DNA from: SMWC01 sp045561055
Lineage (GTDB): Bacteria; Pseudomonadota; Gammaproteobacteria; Steroidobacterales; Rariloculaceae
Assembly: GCA_045561055.1 (NCBI GenBank)
Contig: JBJKYL010000017.1
Span: forward strand, 310,001-374,000
Length of the DNA stretch: 64,000 bases
Direction of reading: 5' to 3'
Shown: one piece after another, positions 34,995-43,661 of the stretch
Position numbering within the stretch: the stretch's first letter is position 1
How the letters are laid out: each line of letters begins with the position of its first letter
The notes under the pieces: model-generated
Seen by the model: the letters and a program-made list of their open reading frames with translations, nothing else
Database searches by the model: none
What the model was told of the DNA's origin: nothing
Made by a program: the position numbers and the translations under genes

Positions 34995-36497
34995 TTAATT
35001 TTGTAATATAGTCTCGTCATCATTAGCTATTAGCATATCTTCGTTTACGATGTCACCATCGACGTTATGATGCCGCATGATCAGGATAGGCACGTCATCC
35101 TGCAGTTCGGCCGTAACCGTCAGGAATCCCCCAATTACGTTCAGATAACGATGCTCAGGACGAATATCTTCGGGATCCCAGCCCCTAGCGTGCGCATCAC
35201 TAGCTGGACCGGTGGCGTACTCCCGTAAACCAGTCCTAGCATCCTCAATTACGTACTGATAGTGGCGATCTCCACTAACAACAATCACGTTATCGTGCAT
35301 TGAAAGGAACGCACGCAGTTCTTCTCCTTCATGATAAAAACCATCAAGATTCGTATGATTGTCTATTTCCCCTTCATTATAAGGCCCCAATATAGGGGTC
35401 GGACTAATCAATACTCGAAAGGCAGCATCGGAAGCGAGAAAAGATTCCATAAACCACGCCTTTTGTTCCGCGCCCCAGATTGTTTTCTCTGGCCCATCAG
35501 GATCAGTGTTTGCGCTACGATAATCGCGGTTTTCCGTCATCCAGATCTGAAGATTCTGTCCCCAACGAAACGTTCGATAAGTTTTTTCACTCATCGGAAC
35601 CTGTTCCAGAAATACAGCCTGCCCCTGCGCAAAGGTGAATTCCCCCATAAATTCACTCTGCATCGTCGGCCAGCTATCATTAGAGAACGTATCGTGATCG
35701 TCCTTCATGAAATAGCTCGCGAGTTGACGATGAAATTCAAAATTTGTCGGTAGACTGAAAATTCGGGCCCAACCCCACCGAGCAAGATCCAGAGTTTTTC
35801 CCCATTGATCGTAATAAAGGATATCTCCGGTATGTACGAAAAAATCAGGCTGGAGGTCAAGAATAGATGGATATATTTTAAACCCACCTCCCGGAGCGTC
35901 CTGATCTGGATAAGCTTGACCTGTTGTAGCTGCAAAAACCACTCGAGCGGTCTCATTAGGTAATGGCGCAGTTCTAAACTGGCCATTAATCGACGAACCG
36001 ACATTTGAGCTTCCCAAATGACGTCCTTCCGTAATGACTTCGTAGGGCGTCGCAGACTCGAGGTTCGCAAGAAAAAATTGGTGAGCGAAATCTCGTTCGC
36101 TATTCACCGATACCCATGGTGTCGAGTGCCATTCAGCACCCATACCCGCTCGATATCGGACCCGTACTTCCCCGGGAGCTCCTGGGACTGCCCCTTCGAT
36201 ATTATCGATTGTCGCCCCTTCAGGGTAATTAACAACAGGGACCCAATCTTCAGGAGTTCTGGGCCATATTGGATCTTGAACGAGTTCGCCGGTCTCAGGA
36301 TGGATGTATAACGTATCAGGCACCGCCGCTCCAATACCAACGCGCTCTATTGATCGTGTTAAACGGACCCAGATTATCGCGCTACTATCGGTTATTTCCC
36401 CTATCTTGATTCCAGTGGCCTGATGAGGACCATCAGTCACCGAAATTCTACAACCAGCTAGTGCATATACCGCAACGAAAAATAATACTGCTCTCAT
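34995..36497 (-). CDS. PhoD-like metallophosphatase lipoprotein
   Basis: A 500-residue protein with a lipoprotein signal (VAVYALAGC) and an N-terminal fibronectin-like PhoD_N domain. The metallophosphatase domain shows FVHTGDILYYDQW near residue 223, the MKDDHDTFSND block near 282 (the DDHD metal motif), and VVSGDRHYQYV near 415. At the position where classical PhoD has a Cys iron ligand (FASCQ) this protein reads FAATTGQ, so the metal centre may differ. Family role: hydrolysis of phosphate mono- or diesters in the periplasm. It stands alone and is convergent with the FGE-fold gene. Confidence 0.83.
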   Translation of the reverse strand: MRAVLFFVAVYALAGCRISVTDGPHQATGIKIGEITDSSAIIWVRLTRSIERVGIGAAVPDTLYIHPETGELVQDPIWPRTPEDWVPVVNYPEGATIDNIEGAVPGAPGEVRVRYRAGMGAEWHSTPWVSVNSERDFAHQFFLANLESATPYEVITEGRHLGSSNVGSSINGQFRTAPLPNETARVVFAATTGQAYPDQDAPGGGFKIYPSILDLQPDFFVHTGDILYYDQWGKTLDLARWGWARIFSLPTNFEFHRQLASYFMKDDHDTFSNDSWPTMQSEFMGEFTFAQGQAVFLEQVPMSEKTYRTFRWGQNLQIWMTENRDYRSANTDPDGPEKTIWGAEQKAWFMESFLASDAAFRVLISPTPILGPYNEGEIDNHTNLDGFYHEGEELRAFLSMHDNVIVVSGDRHYQYVIEDARTGLREYATGPASDAHARGWDPEDIRPEHRYLNVIGGFLTVTAELQDDVPILIMRHHNVDGDIVNEDMLIANDDETILQN

Positions 36498-36636
36498 AAT
36501 GCTATTTCTCTAATTACATTAGTCTTAGCACTATTATCCATCAACATTAACTAGCAATCATCTAAAAAATCGTAAGGAGCTGTGGCATGCAGCAAGACCT
36601 TATAAACAGGTCATCTAGGACCTAAATTATGAAGTC

Positions 36637-37032
36637 TTAATGACTTTCTGTTTCGAGATTCTCGAGATACCTCTCATGTCTTTCATCACCAATATCCAGA
36701 AGGATTTTCCACGATCTCGGGTCCGTTGCGTCCCAAAAAAGAGGATCGTCTGCTAAACGCTCATTAAGAAGCCCCCTTTCATCCATATAGATTCTCGTCG
36801 AGGGTCGATTGGTGTCGGTATAGGAATTATAAAGTGGCCGAAGCTCCGGGCGCGGGTCAGTAAATAGATCATAGGTGAGTTTTGAGTAGACAGGCCTCAC
36901 ATAAATATCTTGATCATAAAAAATAATTTCACCCTCTATGGTATAACCCACACGCTAATAACGTTCTACCGTTCCAAGGTTATCGGTAAATTTAGTATTT
37001 TCTTCGTTTATTTCTTCTAGGGGTCTGCGCAT
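36637..37032 (-). pseudogene. remnant of an uncharacterised gene with an in-frame amber codon
   Basis: From an ATG at 37032 the frame reads MRRPLEEINEENTKFTDN, then GTVERY, a TAG stop at 36955-36957, then RVGYTIEGEIIFYDQDIYV and on to 36637. The part after the stop is open for 104 codons from a GTG at 36951 and has a normal protein composition (DDPLFWDATDPRSWK). The ERY-stop-RVGYTIEGEI junction resembles a TERFRR-x-DFGH-type block of uncharacterised secreted proteins, but I cannot confirm homology. Most likely a decayed C-terminal fragment; restart at the GTG is possible. Confidence 0.45.
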
Positions 37033-37230
37033 TTTTGGACGATTTTACGAAACTAAATACTACGATAACTCGATCATAGGCTTTCACGACTTCCAAAAAT
37101 AAGTATCACACCTCTTAGATCCCTACTAAAAAATCTTTTCTTGACTTGACCAACCCTTAACTCGGACGATAGGGTAGCCATTCCGCGCGGCCTCAGGCCG
37201 ATATTTATATACGAAGCAGGAAAAACACAC

Positions 37231-37620
37231 ATGAAACCAGGCACATCCCTTAAGCTCACATCACTTCTTTCTCTCTTAGCTATCGGCTGTATTGGAATGG
37301 TCGGAGCTCAATCTCAGGAGCCGTCTAGACTCGCCCGACTAACAGACGCTGCTGGCTGCACATCACCTGACATACCTAACGTACCGGAGGCCGACAGTGC
37401 AACGATGGAACAAATGGTTGCCGCCCAAGGAGCGATTCAAGGTTATATGGCAGAAAGTAATCAGCTACTCGAGTGTCTCGATGAAATATCTGGGGATGAG
37501 GACCTACCCGATGAAGACCGTCAACTCGCGATTGAAAGTTATAATAACGTGGTAGACGACCAGGAAACGCTAGCAGAGGCCTGGAATGTTCAACGCACTC
37601 TCTTTATGGAAAATCAGTAG
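37231..37620 (+). CDS. small secreted protein, unknown function
   Basis: A 129-residue protein with a signal peptide (MKPGTSLKLTSLLSLLAIGC, then GMVGAQ cleavage). The mature part has two cysteines (AGCTSPD and LLECLDE), is acidic and predicted helical (MEQMVAAQGAIQGYMAESN, then DEDRQLAIESYNNVVDDQ). The layout recalls short periplasmic helical-hairpin proteins of unknown role. A weak ribosome site (GCAGGA) lies 11 bases upstream; a possible promoter (TTGACC at 37146, TAGGGT at 37170) precedes it. No neighbour indicates function. Confidence 0.6.
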   Translation: MKPGTSLKLTSLLSLLAIGCIGMVGAQSQEPSRLARLTDAAGCTSPDIPNVPEADSATMEQMVAAQGAIQGYMAESNQLLECLDEISGDEDLPDEDRQLAIESYNNVVDDQETLAEAWNVQRTLFMENQ

Positions 37621-37860
37621 AAGCTGTTAATCAGGATGTGAATCCTACACATTGGTTGCACAATCACAATTGAGGTAGACAGATTTAGACTCTAGGATCA
37701 GGCATGTAAGGAGTTAGTGGAGCTAGCTTTCAACATCATTTATTGACCTATCAGCTAAATAATTTAGGGTAACTCCGAAAAAGTGATCTTCGCCTGTTGA
37801 TAGCGGATGATGATTAACTGCGGTAAGAAGAAAAACTTCTAGCAGCATTTAAAGCTCATC

Positions 37861-38664
37861 TCAGAATCCGCTACATTCGATTGCTGGGACACCATATCGC
37901 CGGGTACGAGCTGTTCCCGTGCAAGGGATGGTTTTCCCTAACTGCTCGATTTCCCTAAACTCCTCAGCGGTATAGCATTGCTCTGTCGGGATAATGGTAG
38001 CGGCAGTATTCGCCGTCTCGCAGAGCCTCTCGTCGGGAGCAGTCGCTTGTTGTATCGCTGCCTGCAACAAATGCCAATTTTCAGGAATAATCCCCCCAGT
38101 AACCGCCCGCACTTCTAGCGCACGATTTAGTGCCGTAAGCGCACTGGAAAAATTATCAAGCTCAAAGTACGCACTAGCTTCTAGAAAGGCGAGCTCATCA
38201 CTCCGATCATCGCATTCTGTTTCCGACACATGCCTCAGTAAGAGAACGTAGCGTCCCTGTCGCAGATATACAATCCCAAGCCTTATCACAGCGCCTTGCC
38301 TTACTTGCGTTTGAAGCCCAGTTATTCCTAGAACGTTCTGGTAAGCATTTTCGGCAGCAGAAAAGTCCTCACTCAACGAAGCTATGTCTCCACGTACCAT
38401 TAGAAATGCACCGAGAGCGGTCGGATCGAGGTCAGCTTGCGTTAAATCACCGATTACGACTTCGGCGCAAACTAAATCCAATATCTCGAGGCATCGTCGT
38501 GCATTTCGGAGTATATCGATGATCTCTTCATCGATAAGGGAGGGTAAGGACATAGGTGTGGGAGAATCGTAACGAACTGGACAGTCAAGCCCTAGCGAAG
38601 GGGATTGTCCTAGACAGGTCGCAGACGAAAAAAACGCAACTAAAAAAACCTGCCAACTCCGCAT
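37861..38664 (-). CDS. secreted TPR-like protein, unknown function
   Basis: A 267-residue protein starting at ATG 38664, with GGAG 9 bases upstream and a signal peptide MRSWQVFLVAFFSSATCLGQ. The mature part is helical with tetratricopeptide-like units (LMVRGDIASLSEDFSAAENA, then FLEASAYFELDNFSSALTAL), where the alternating Ala/Leu/Tyr spacing is typical, plus several cysteines that may pair (DCPVR, RRCLEI, AECDD-type, CSGF at the end). Probably a periplasmic protein-interaction module. It follows 240 bases of non-coding DNA. I do not recognise a specific family. Confidence 0.6.
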   Translation of the reverse strand: MRSWQVFLVAFFSSATCLGQSPSLGLDCPVRYDSPTPMSLPSLIDEEIIDILRNARRCLEILDLVCAEVVIGDLTQADLDPTALGAFLMVRGDIASLSEDFSAAENAYQNVLGITGLQTQVRQGAVIRLGIVYLRQGRYVLLLRHVSETECDDRSDELAFLEASAYFELDNFSSALTALNRALEVRAVTGGIIPENWHLLQAAIQQATAPDERLCETANTAATIIPTEQCYTAEEFREIEQLGKTIPCTGTARTRRYGVPAIECSGF

Positions 38665-38905
38665 CTTATTCTCCAGTATATGACCTCTATCTAGATCATA
38701 ACGCATACAAAAACATAGGAGACACAAATCCTCAACAACATAATCCTGAAGCAATGATTTTTATCATATTAGAATCTCAAGCCATTGAAATAAATCTAAT
38801 TTAAGGTTGTATTAACCCTTCGGCATCAGAGCTGGCTTAATATTCGGATTGAACCAACTAAGGGTCATAGGAATGAATGATAGACAGCGATTCCCTGCAC
38901 AAAAA

Positions 38906-38981
38906 TGGAGCGACTGAACGGGTTCGAACCGTCGACCTGTACCTTGGCAAGGTACCGCTCTACCAGCTGAGCTACAGTCGC
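38906..38981 (-). tRNA. tRNA-Gly (anticodon GCC)
   Basis: A 76-base tRNA with encoded CCA: acceptor GCGACTG/CAGTCGC, D arm TAGCTCAGCTGGTAGAGC, anticodon loop TTGCCAA (GCC), T arm GGTTCGAACCC. It lies 69 bases after pgsA on the same strand, the same order as uvrC-pgsA-glyW in E. coli. There glyW is followed directly by cysT and leuZ; here those are 13.9 kb further on. Confidence 0.96.
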
Positions 38982-39050
38982 AATTATTGAGTTATCACCG
39001 TAATCGGGACGAGTATTTTACCGCCCGAAACTACAATAGAGCAATTAGCG

Positions 39051-39611
39051 CTAATCGTCTCTAAGGAGTGTTGGCCAAGCCGCTCGCAAATAGTCGAACA
39101 TAGACCAAAGGGTTAGTACGACAGCAACGAGCAGTAGCAACGTGCCGAGGCCGTATAAAGGCAAGCCAAAAAATGGTTGCTCATAAAGCATGAAGCTAAC
39201 ACCGAAAATCTGTAATGCGGTCTTCCACTTCGAAAAATATGTGACTGATACTTGAGATCTTTCACCCTCCTCCGACATCCATTCCCGCAACGCTGATACC
39301 GTGATCTCCCTGCCAATGATTACGGCCGAGATTAAAGACATAAGGATGGTCGGGTCACTCTGCACGAGTAGTACGAGTGCTGTCGCGACGATGAGTTTAT
39401 CGGCAACCGGATCAAGAAAGGCCCCGAATTTCGTTGTCTGATTGAGCCGACGAGCTAGATAGCCATCAAACCAATCTGTAATACCTGCTAATCCAAAAAG
39501 AATCCCAGCCGCTGGTCTTGCCCAATCGATCGGCAGATAGAACACGAATACCACAAGCGGAATAGCCAGTATCCGAAAGAACGTAAGAGCATTAGGAATC
39601 GTAAAACGCAT
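39051..39611 (-). CDS. pgsA: CDP-diacylglycerol-glycerol-3-phosphate 3-phosphatidyltransferase
   Basis: A 186-residue inner-membrane enzyme. The CDP-alcohol phosphotransferase motif DG(x)2AR(x)8G(x)3D(x)3D is complete in DWFDGYLARR and KFGAFLDPVADK near residues 45-72. It has five to six membrane segments and the start MRFTIPNALTFFRI typical of PgsA. It makes phosphatidylglycerol phosphate, the first step to PG and cardiolipin. It begins two bases after the uvrC stop, the usual gammaproteobacterial pairing, and is followed by tRNA-Gly. Confidence 0.95.
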   Translation of the reverse strand: MRFTIPNALTFFRILAIPLVVFVFYLPIDWARPAAGILFGLAGITDWFDGYLARRLNQTTKFGAFLDPVADKLIVATALVLLVQSDPTILMSLISAVIIGREITVSALREWMSEEGERSQVSVTYFSKWKTALQIFGVSFMLYEQPFFGLPLYGLGTLLLLVAVVLTLWSMFDYLRAAWPTLLRDD

Positions 39612-39613
39612 CT

Positions 39614-41452
39614 TTAATCCGCATGAAAATATTCGTAAATTGATGTGGCAAGGCGACCTGAGATTCCATTTACACGTATTAAGTCGTCAACGCTAGCACG
39701 GCTTACTGCTTGCAATCCACCAAACTGTCGTAATAACTCTCTGCGCCGCTTCGGCCCAAGACCTTTTATGTCCTCTAGTGGAGACGACGATTGCTGACGC
39801 AGTCGGCGTCCTCGATGTCCTGTAATTGCGAAGCGATGGGCCTCATCACGAAGCCGTTGTATAAGATGCAGAGCGTTCGAGGAGGGCGCAAGTTTTATTG
39901 GCTGCGCTAACTCTGGAAGATAAAGCTTTTCGCGACCAGACTGACGCCCCTGCCCTTTCGCTACTCCTATAACCTGCACACCATTTAATTGTAGTTCTTC
40001 TATGATCCCGAAAGCCCTATTAAGTTGCCCACGACCACCGTCAACCACTAGCACATCTGGTATGGGCGCTTCGCCTTTCTTTACTCGGGCATACCTTCTC
40101 TGCACGGCTTGAGCCAGCGCCGCATAATCGTCTCCGCTAGTTACACCCGAAATATTGAAACGTCGATAATCCGCTTTAATAGGCCCTTCCGGACCGAAAA
40201 CTACGCACGATGCAACGGTCGCTTTACCATCCGTATGACTTACGTCAAAACACTCCAGACGCTGCGGCACCTCGTCTAGCCGGAGCGCCGCTGTTAGTGC
40301 TTCCAACTGTTTCGTGATTCTCATCTCAGATTTCTGCCGGATCGCAGCACCATGCCGTGCGTTGGTCTCGGCCATAGCTAGCCAACGCGCACGATCACCC
40401 CGAACTCTTGATTTAATCAACACACGATGCCCCGCATTCTGTCCAAGCATTGCTGCAAAAGTCTGGGCTTCGGGTACCGCCTGATTAACGATGATCTCCC
40501 GTGGAGCCTCACGACCACCGTAATACTGCAAGAGAAATGCCCGAATCACTTCGTCGTCTTTCGATTCCGCCATTGTCCGTGGAAAATAATTTCGGCTACC
40601 AAGTAATCGACCAGCACGAAAATACATAACCGCAATGCAATAAATACCGTGTTCAAATACGATACCGACGATATCAAAATCTCCGCTGTCACGTGAAACA
40701 AGCTGTTGGGATTCAACGGCCTTTAACTGTGCGACCTGATCTCGATATTGCGCCGCGAGCTCATAATCCTGCTTGTCGGAGGCCTTCCCCATCCGTTCGA
40801 CTAAACTCGCGGTGACCTTTTTGCTACGCCCACGCAGAAAAAGCATTGCGTCCTCAACATCGGACCCGTAATCAGATTTGGAGACCTGCCCAACGCAAGG
40901 TGCCGTGCATCGTTGTATCTGATACTGGAGGCAGGGCCGAGAACGGTTAGAATAATAACTGTCCTCACATAATCTTAGTCGAAATAATTTCTGTAACTGA
41001 CCTATTGTCTCGCGCACAGATCCGGCGCTTGGATAAGGACCAAATAAACGACCGCTCTTCTTACGCTTTCCGCGATACATAGATAGTCGCGGGTAGGGGT
41101 GGTCAGTACTGACGTGTATATATGGATAACTCTTGTCGTCACTCAAAAGAACATTGAAACGAGGCTTGTGTTGTTTGATCAAATTGTATTCAAGAATCAA
41201 AGCCTCTGTTTCTGTACGCGTAACGGTAACCTCAACGCTCTCGACTCGCTTCAACATCGCCATCGTTTTGTTGTCGTGGGAACGACCCTGAAAGTAGCTG
41301 CCCACTCGGCGCCGAAGGTCTTTCGCTTTACCCACATAAATTACGCGATGCTCGCCATCTAACATCTGATATGTGCCAGGCTTATGCGTCAAATTTTTCA
41401 GTAAAGGCCCGGCGTCGAATCCGCTCGATGAAGTATCCCTCTCTGAATTCAT
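39614..41452 (-). CDS. uvrC: excinuclease ABC subunit C
   Basis: A 612-residue nuclease. The GIY-YIG domain is at the N-terminus (PGTYQMLDGEHRVIYVGKAK near residue 26), the cysteine-rich stretch with PCLQYQIQRCTAPCVGQ near residue 168, the UVR motif near 205-240, the RNase H-like endonuclease domain with CFDVSHTDGKATVASCVVFG near 400, and tandem helix-hairpin-helix motifs at the end (IKGLGPKRRRELL, VNGISGRLA). It makes both incisions in nucleotide excision repair. Its ATG overlaps the stop of the upstream DNA glycosylase gene (ATGA). Confidence 0.96.
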   Translation of the reverse strand: MNSERDTSSSGFDAGPLLKNLTHKPGTYQMLDGEHRVIYVGKAKDLRRRVGSYFQGRSHDNKTMAMLKRVESVEVTVTRTETEALILEYNLIKQHKPRFNVLLSDDKSYPYIHVSTDHPYPRLSMYRGKRKKSGRLFGPYPSAGSVRETIGQLQKLFRLRLCEDSYYSNRSRPCLQYQIQRCTAPCVGQVSKSDYGSDVEDAMLFLRGRSKKVTASLVERMGKASDKQDYELAAQYRDQVAQLKAVESQQLVSRDSGDFDIVGIVFEHGIYCIAVMYFRAGRLLGSRNYFPRTMAESKDDEVIRAFLLQYYGGREAPREIIVNQAVPEAQTFAAMLGQNAGHRVLIKSRVRGDRARWLAMAETNARHGAAIRQKSEMRITKQLEALTAALRLDEVPQRLECFDVSHTDGKATVASCVVFGPEGPIKADYRRFNISGVTSGDDYAALAQAVQRRYARVKKGEAPIPDVLVVDGGRGQLNRAFGIIEELQLNGVQVIGVAKGQGRQSGREKLYLPELAQPIKLAPSSNALHLIQRLRDEAHRFAITGHRGRRLRQQSSSPLEDIKGLGPKRRRELLRQFGGLQAVSRASVDDLIRVNGISGRLATSIYEYFHAD

Positions 41453-42096
41453 GGGACGATACCCGCAAGATCTCTCGCCGTGGCAACCGCCTCGCGAAAC
41501 ATATCCGCTGTCAGTCGGCGCGTCTGCGTGTTGTAACGGCTACAGTGATAGGAATCCACAAGCTTACGGCCGTCACCGATATCATGTACCGCACCATGGC
41601 CGAACCCAAATTTGCTCTGCTTTAGATTCAATGCCTTAAGTATGGAACGATGGGCTATTCCACCGAGAGCTAACAACACAGCATTTTCCGGCAACCCTTC
41701 TAGCTCATTTGCAAGATAGCTATTACAGGTTCCAATTTCCAAGGTTGTGGGCTTGTTCTGCGGAGGTAGACATTTTACCGCGTTCGTAATACGGCAACCG
41801 ACAAGTATTAGCCCGTCATCAGCGGCGGTAGATATCGGTTTGCTCGAAAGCCCAAGTTCGTGCAACGTCTCGTAAAGTAGAATGCCAGCAAAGTCACCTG
41901 TAAAGGGCCGTCCTGACGCGTTCGCACCGTGCTTCCCCGGTGCGAGCCCAACAATCAGCAGCCTAGCGTCGGGATCTCCGAACGCTGGTACCGGCGCGTT
42001 CCAGTAATCTGGATAATCGCCGCGCAAACCGGACAAAAAGGCCACAAGCCGTGGACAATGGCTGCAATTAGGATCGAAATAGCTCGTGCCAGTCAA
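41449..42096 (-). CDS. family 5 uracil-DNA glycosylase (UdgB-like)
   Basis: A 215-residue enzyme. Motif 1 reads LIVGLAPGKHGANASGRPF near residue 47, in the UdgB form where family 4 has GExPG. Iron-sulphur cysteines are visible in NCSHCPRL, VGCRITNAVKCLPPQNKP and GTCNSYL. A late His-containing stretch (SYHCSRYNTQTRRLT) matches motif 2. It removes uracil, hypoxanthine and related bases from DNA. Translationally coupled to uvrC through an ATGA overlap, forming a repair operon. Start ATG at 42096. Confidence 0.88.
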   Translation of the reverse strand: MTGTSYFDPNCSHCPRLVAFLSGLRGDYPDYWNAPVPAFGDPDARLLIVGLAPGKHGANASGRPFTGDFAGILLYETLHELGLSSKPISTAADDGLILVGCRITNAVKCLPPQNKPTTLEIGTCNSYLANELEGLPENAVLLALGGIAHRSILKALNLKQSKFGFGHGAVHDIGDGRKLVDSYHCSRYNTQTRRLTADMFREAVATARDLAGIVP

Positions 42097-42200
42097 AGTT
42101 CAGTCCGCGATGAGAGTATCTCTCCTATGCCCCAATTCGATCGTTTACCGTATAAGAACGATCAGCTTATTAGTATGACTTTCCGAGAATCGCCGCGCTC

Positions 42201-43562
42201 CTAAAGTCCACCCTGAGAACGAACGTGACCGGCGATCAGCATCGCAATCTCCATAGCCTGCTCATAGTTGAGGCGAGGATCGACTTGGGACTTGTACGCT
42301 CGCCCTAAATCCTCTTCTTTAAGACCGCGAGCGCCTCCGATACATTCGGTGACATTCTCACCCGTCAGTTCAAGATGCACGCCACCGAGATAGCTGTCCA
42401 TCTCTTGATGAATTCGAAAGGCTGATTTAAGTTCCCCAAGAATATTGTCGAACCGACGTGTCTTATATCCCTCGGCCGTAGATTCTGTATTGCCATGCAT
42501 AGGATCGCAAACCCAGAGTACGCGTGATCCTGCCGCGCGCGCAGCCTGAATGACCCGCGGTAGGTGCTCCTCAACATCGTTCGCCCCGAAACGGGTAATC
42601 AATGTTAGTCGACCAGGTTCATTTTCAGGATTTAAAATATTAATCAATTCTTGCAAATGATCGTCCGTGAATCCGGTCCCGACCTTAATGCTCATTGGAT
42701 TCGAGATTCCACGAAAGTATTCGACATGTGCGCCGTCTATGGCAGCGGTGCGCATCCCTATCCAAGGATAATGCGTAGTCAGATCGTACCAACGCTCACG
42801 ATGGTCGAGATAGCGCGTCTGAGCCTGTTCGTATGGAAGATGCAAACCTTCGTGCGAGGTATAAAATTCCACTCGTTTTGTGCGCAGCGAGTTACCCATC
42901 ACGGACTCAAAAAAACCGAGAGAATCCGATACCGAGTCAACAAGTTTTTGATATTCCGATGCCAATGGTGATTCGCTGACGAAATTTAAATCCCAATTTT
43001 CTGGATGGTGTAGATCTGCAAATCCGCCGTCTATGAGCGAACGGACAAAATTCAATGTCAATGCTGCACGCTCGTAACCGCGCAACATCAACTTCGGATT
43101 AGGCTCACGATCTTCGGACGTAAAGGGAAGTCGATTTACTAGATCGCCGCGGTAGCTTGGAAGTGAAACACCATCAAGAGTTTCCTGATCCGCACTACGA
43201 GGCTTGGCATACTGACCCGCCATACGCCCTACCCTAATGACGGGCTTATGTAAGCCTGTTACGAGGACCAGGGACATCTGCAACAAAATTTTTAGCTTCT
43301 GGACCACATTTTCCGAGGTACACTCGGCGTAGTTCTCCGAACAGTCACCGCCTTGCAACAAAAACGCCTCACCAAGCTGGGCAGCAGCCAGATGCTCCTT
43401 GAGTGCCTCAATTTCCCACGAGGTAACTAGTGGCGGCAAACTATTTAGTTCATTAATAGTTGCCTCAAGCAACCCAGTGTCCTTATAAATGGGCTGCTGA
43501 CTGGCTTCATACTGCTGCCAGCTAGCCGGATGCCAATCCGTTGAAATGTTGCTCTGAGACAT
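42201..43562 (-). CDS. 3-deoxy-7-phosphoheptulonate synthase, class II
   Basis: A 453-residue class II (plant/Mycobacterium-type) DAHP synthase. The start MSQSNISTDWHPASWQQYEA leads to the hallmark AFLLQGGDCSENYAE near residue 70, IRVGRMAGQYAKPRS near 118 and the GTGFTDDHLQELINILNP region. The C-terminal block has ECIGGARGLKEEDLGRAYKSQ. It condenses phosphoenolpyruvate and erythrose 4-phosphate, the first shikimate step. ATG 43562 is chosen over a start six codons upstream. Length and motifs are complete. It is a single-gene unit divergent from the nfeD gene. Confidence 0.94.
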   Translation of the reverse strand: MSQSNISTDWHPASWQQYEASQQPIYKDTGLLEATINELNSLPPLVTSWEIEALKEHLAAAQLGEAFLLQGGDCSENYAECTSENVVQKLKILLQMSLVLVTGLHKPVIRVGRMAGQYAKPRSADQETLDGVSLPSYRGDLVNRLPFTSEDREPNPKLMLRGYERAALTLNFVRSLIDGGFADLHHPENWDLNFVSESPLASEYQKLVDSVSDSLGFFESVMGNSLRTKRVEFYTSHEGLHLPYEQAQTRYLDHRERWYDLTTHYPWIGMRTAAIDGAHVEYFRGISNPMSIKVGTGFTDDHLQELINILNPENEPGRLTLITRFGANDVEEHLPRVIQAARAAGSRVLWVCDPMHGNTESTAEGYKTRRFDNILGELKSAFRIHQEMDSYLGGVHLELTGENVTECIGGARGLKEEDLGRAYKSQVDPRLNYEQAMEIAMLIAGHVRSQGGL

Positions 43563-43615
43563 AGGGCCGGGACTATACAAACCTCCACTTCACAGTGCAA
43601 AGATATTATCCTAAG

Positions 43616-43643
43616 TTTCTGATATTACGGCGCTAGATATAAT
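43616..43643 (+). promoter_or_regulatory. candidate promoter of the nfeD-slipin operon
   Basis: TATAAT at 43638-43643 with TTTCTG at 43616-43621 (16-base spacer). The -10 box is only 19 bases from the ATG at 43662, so the message would have a very short leader without a clear ribosome site. Confidence 0.4.
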
Positions 43644-43661
43644 CCTGTTATTATTATAGAT

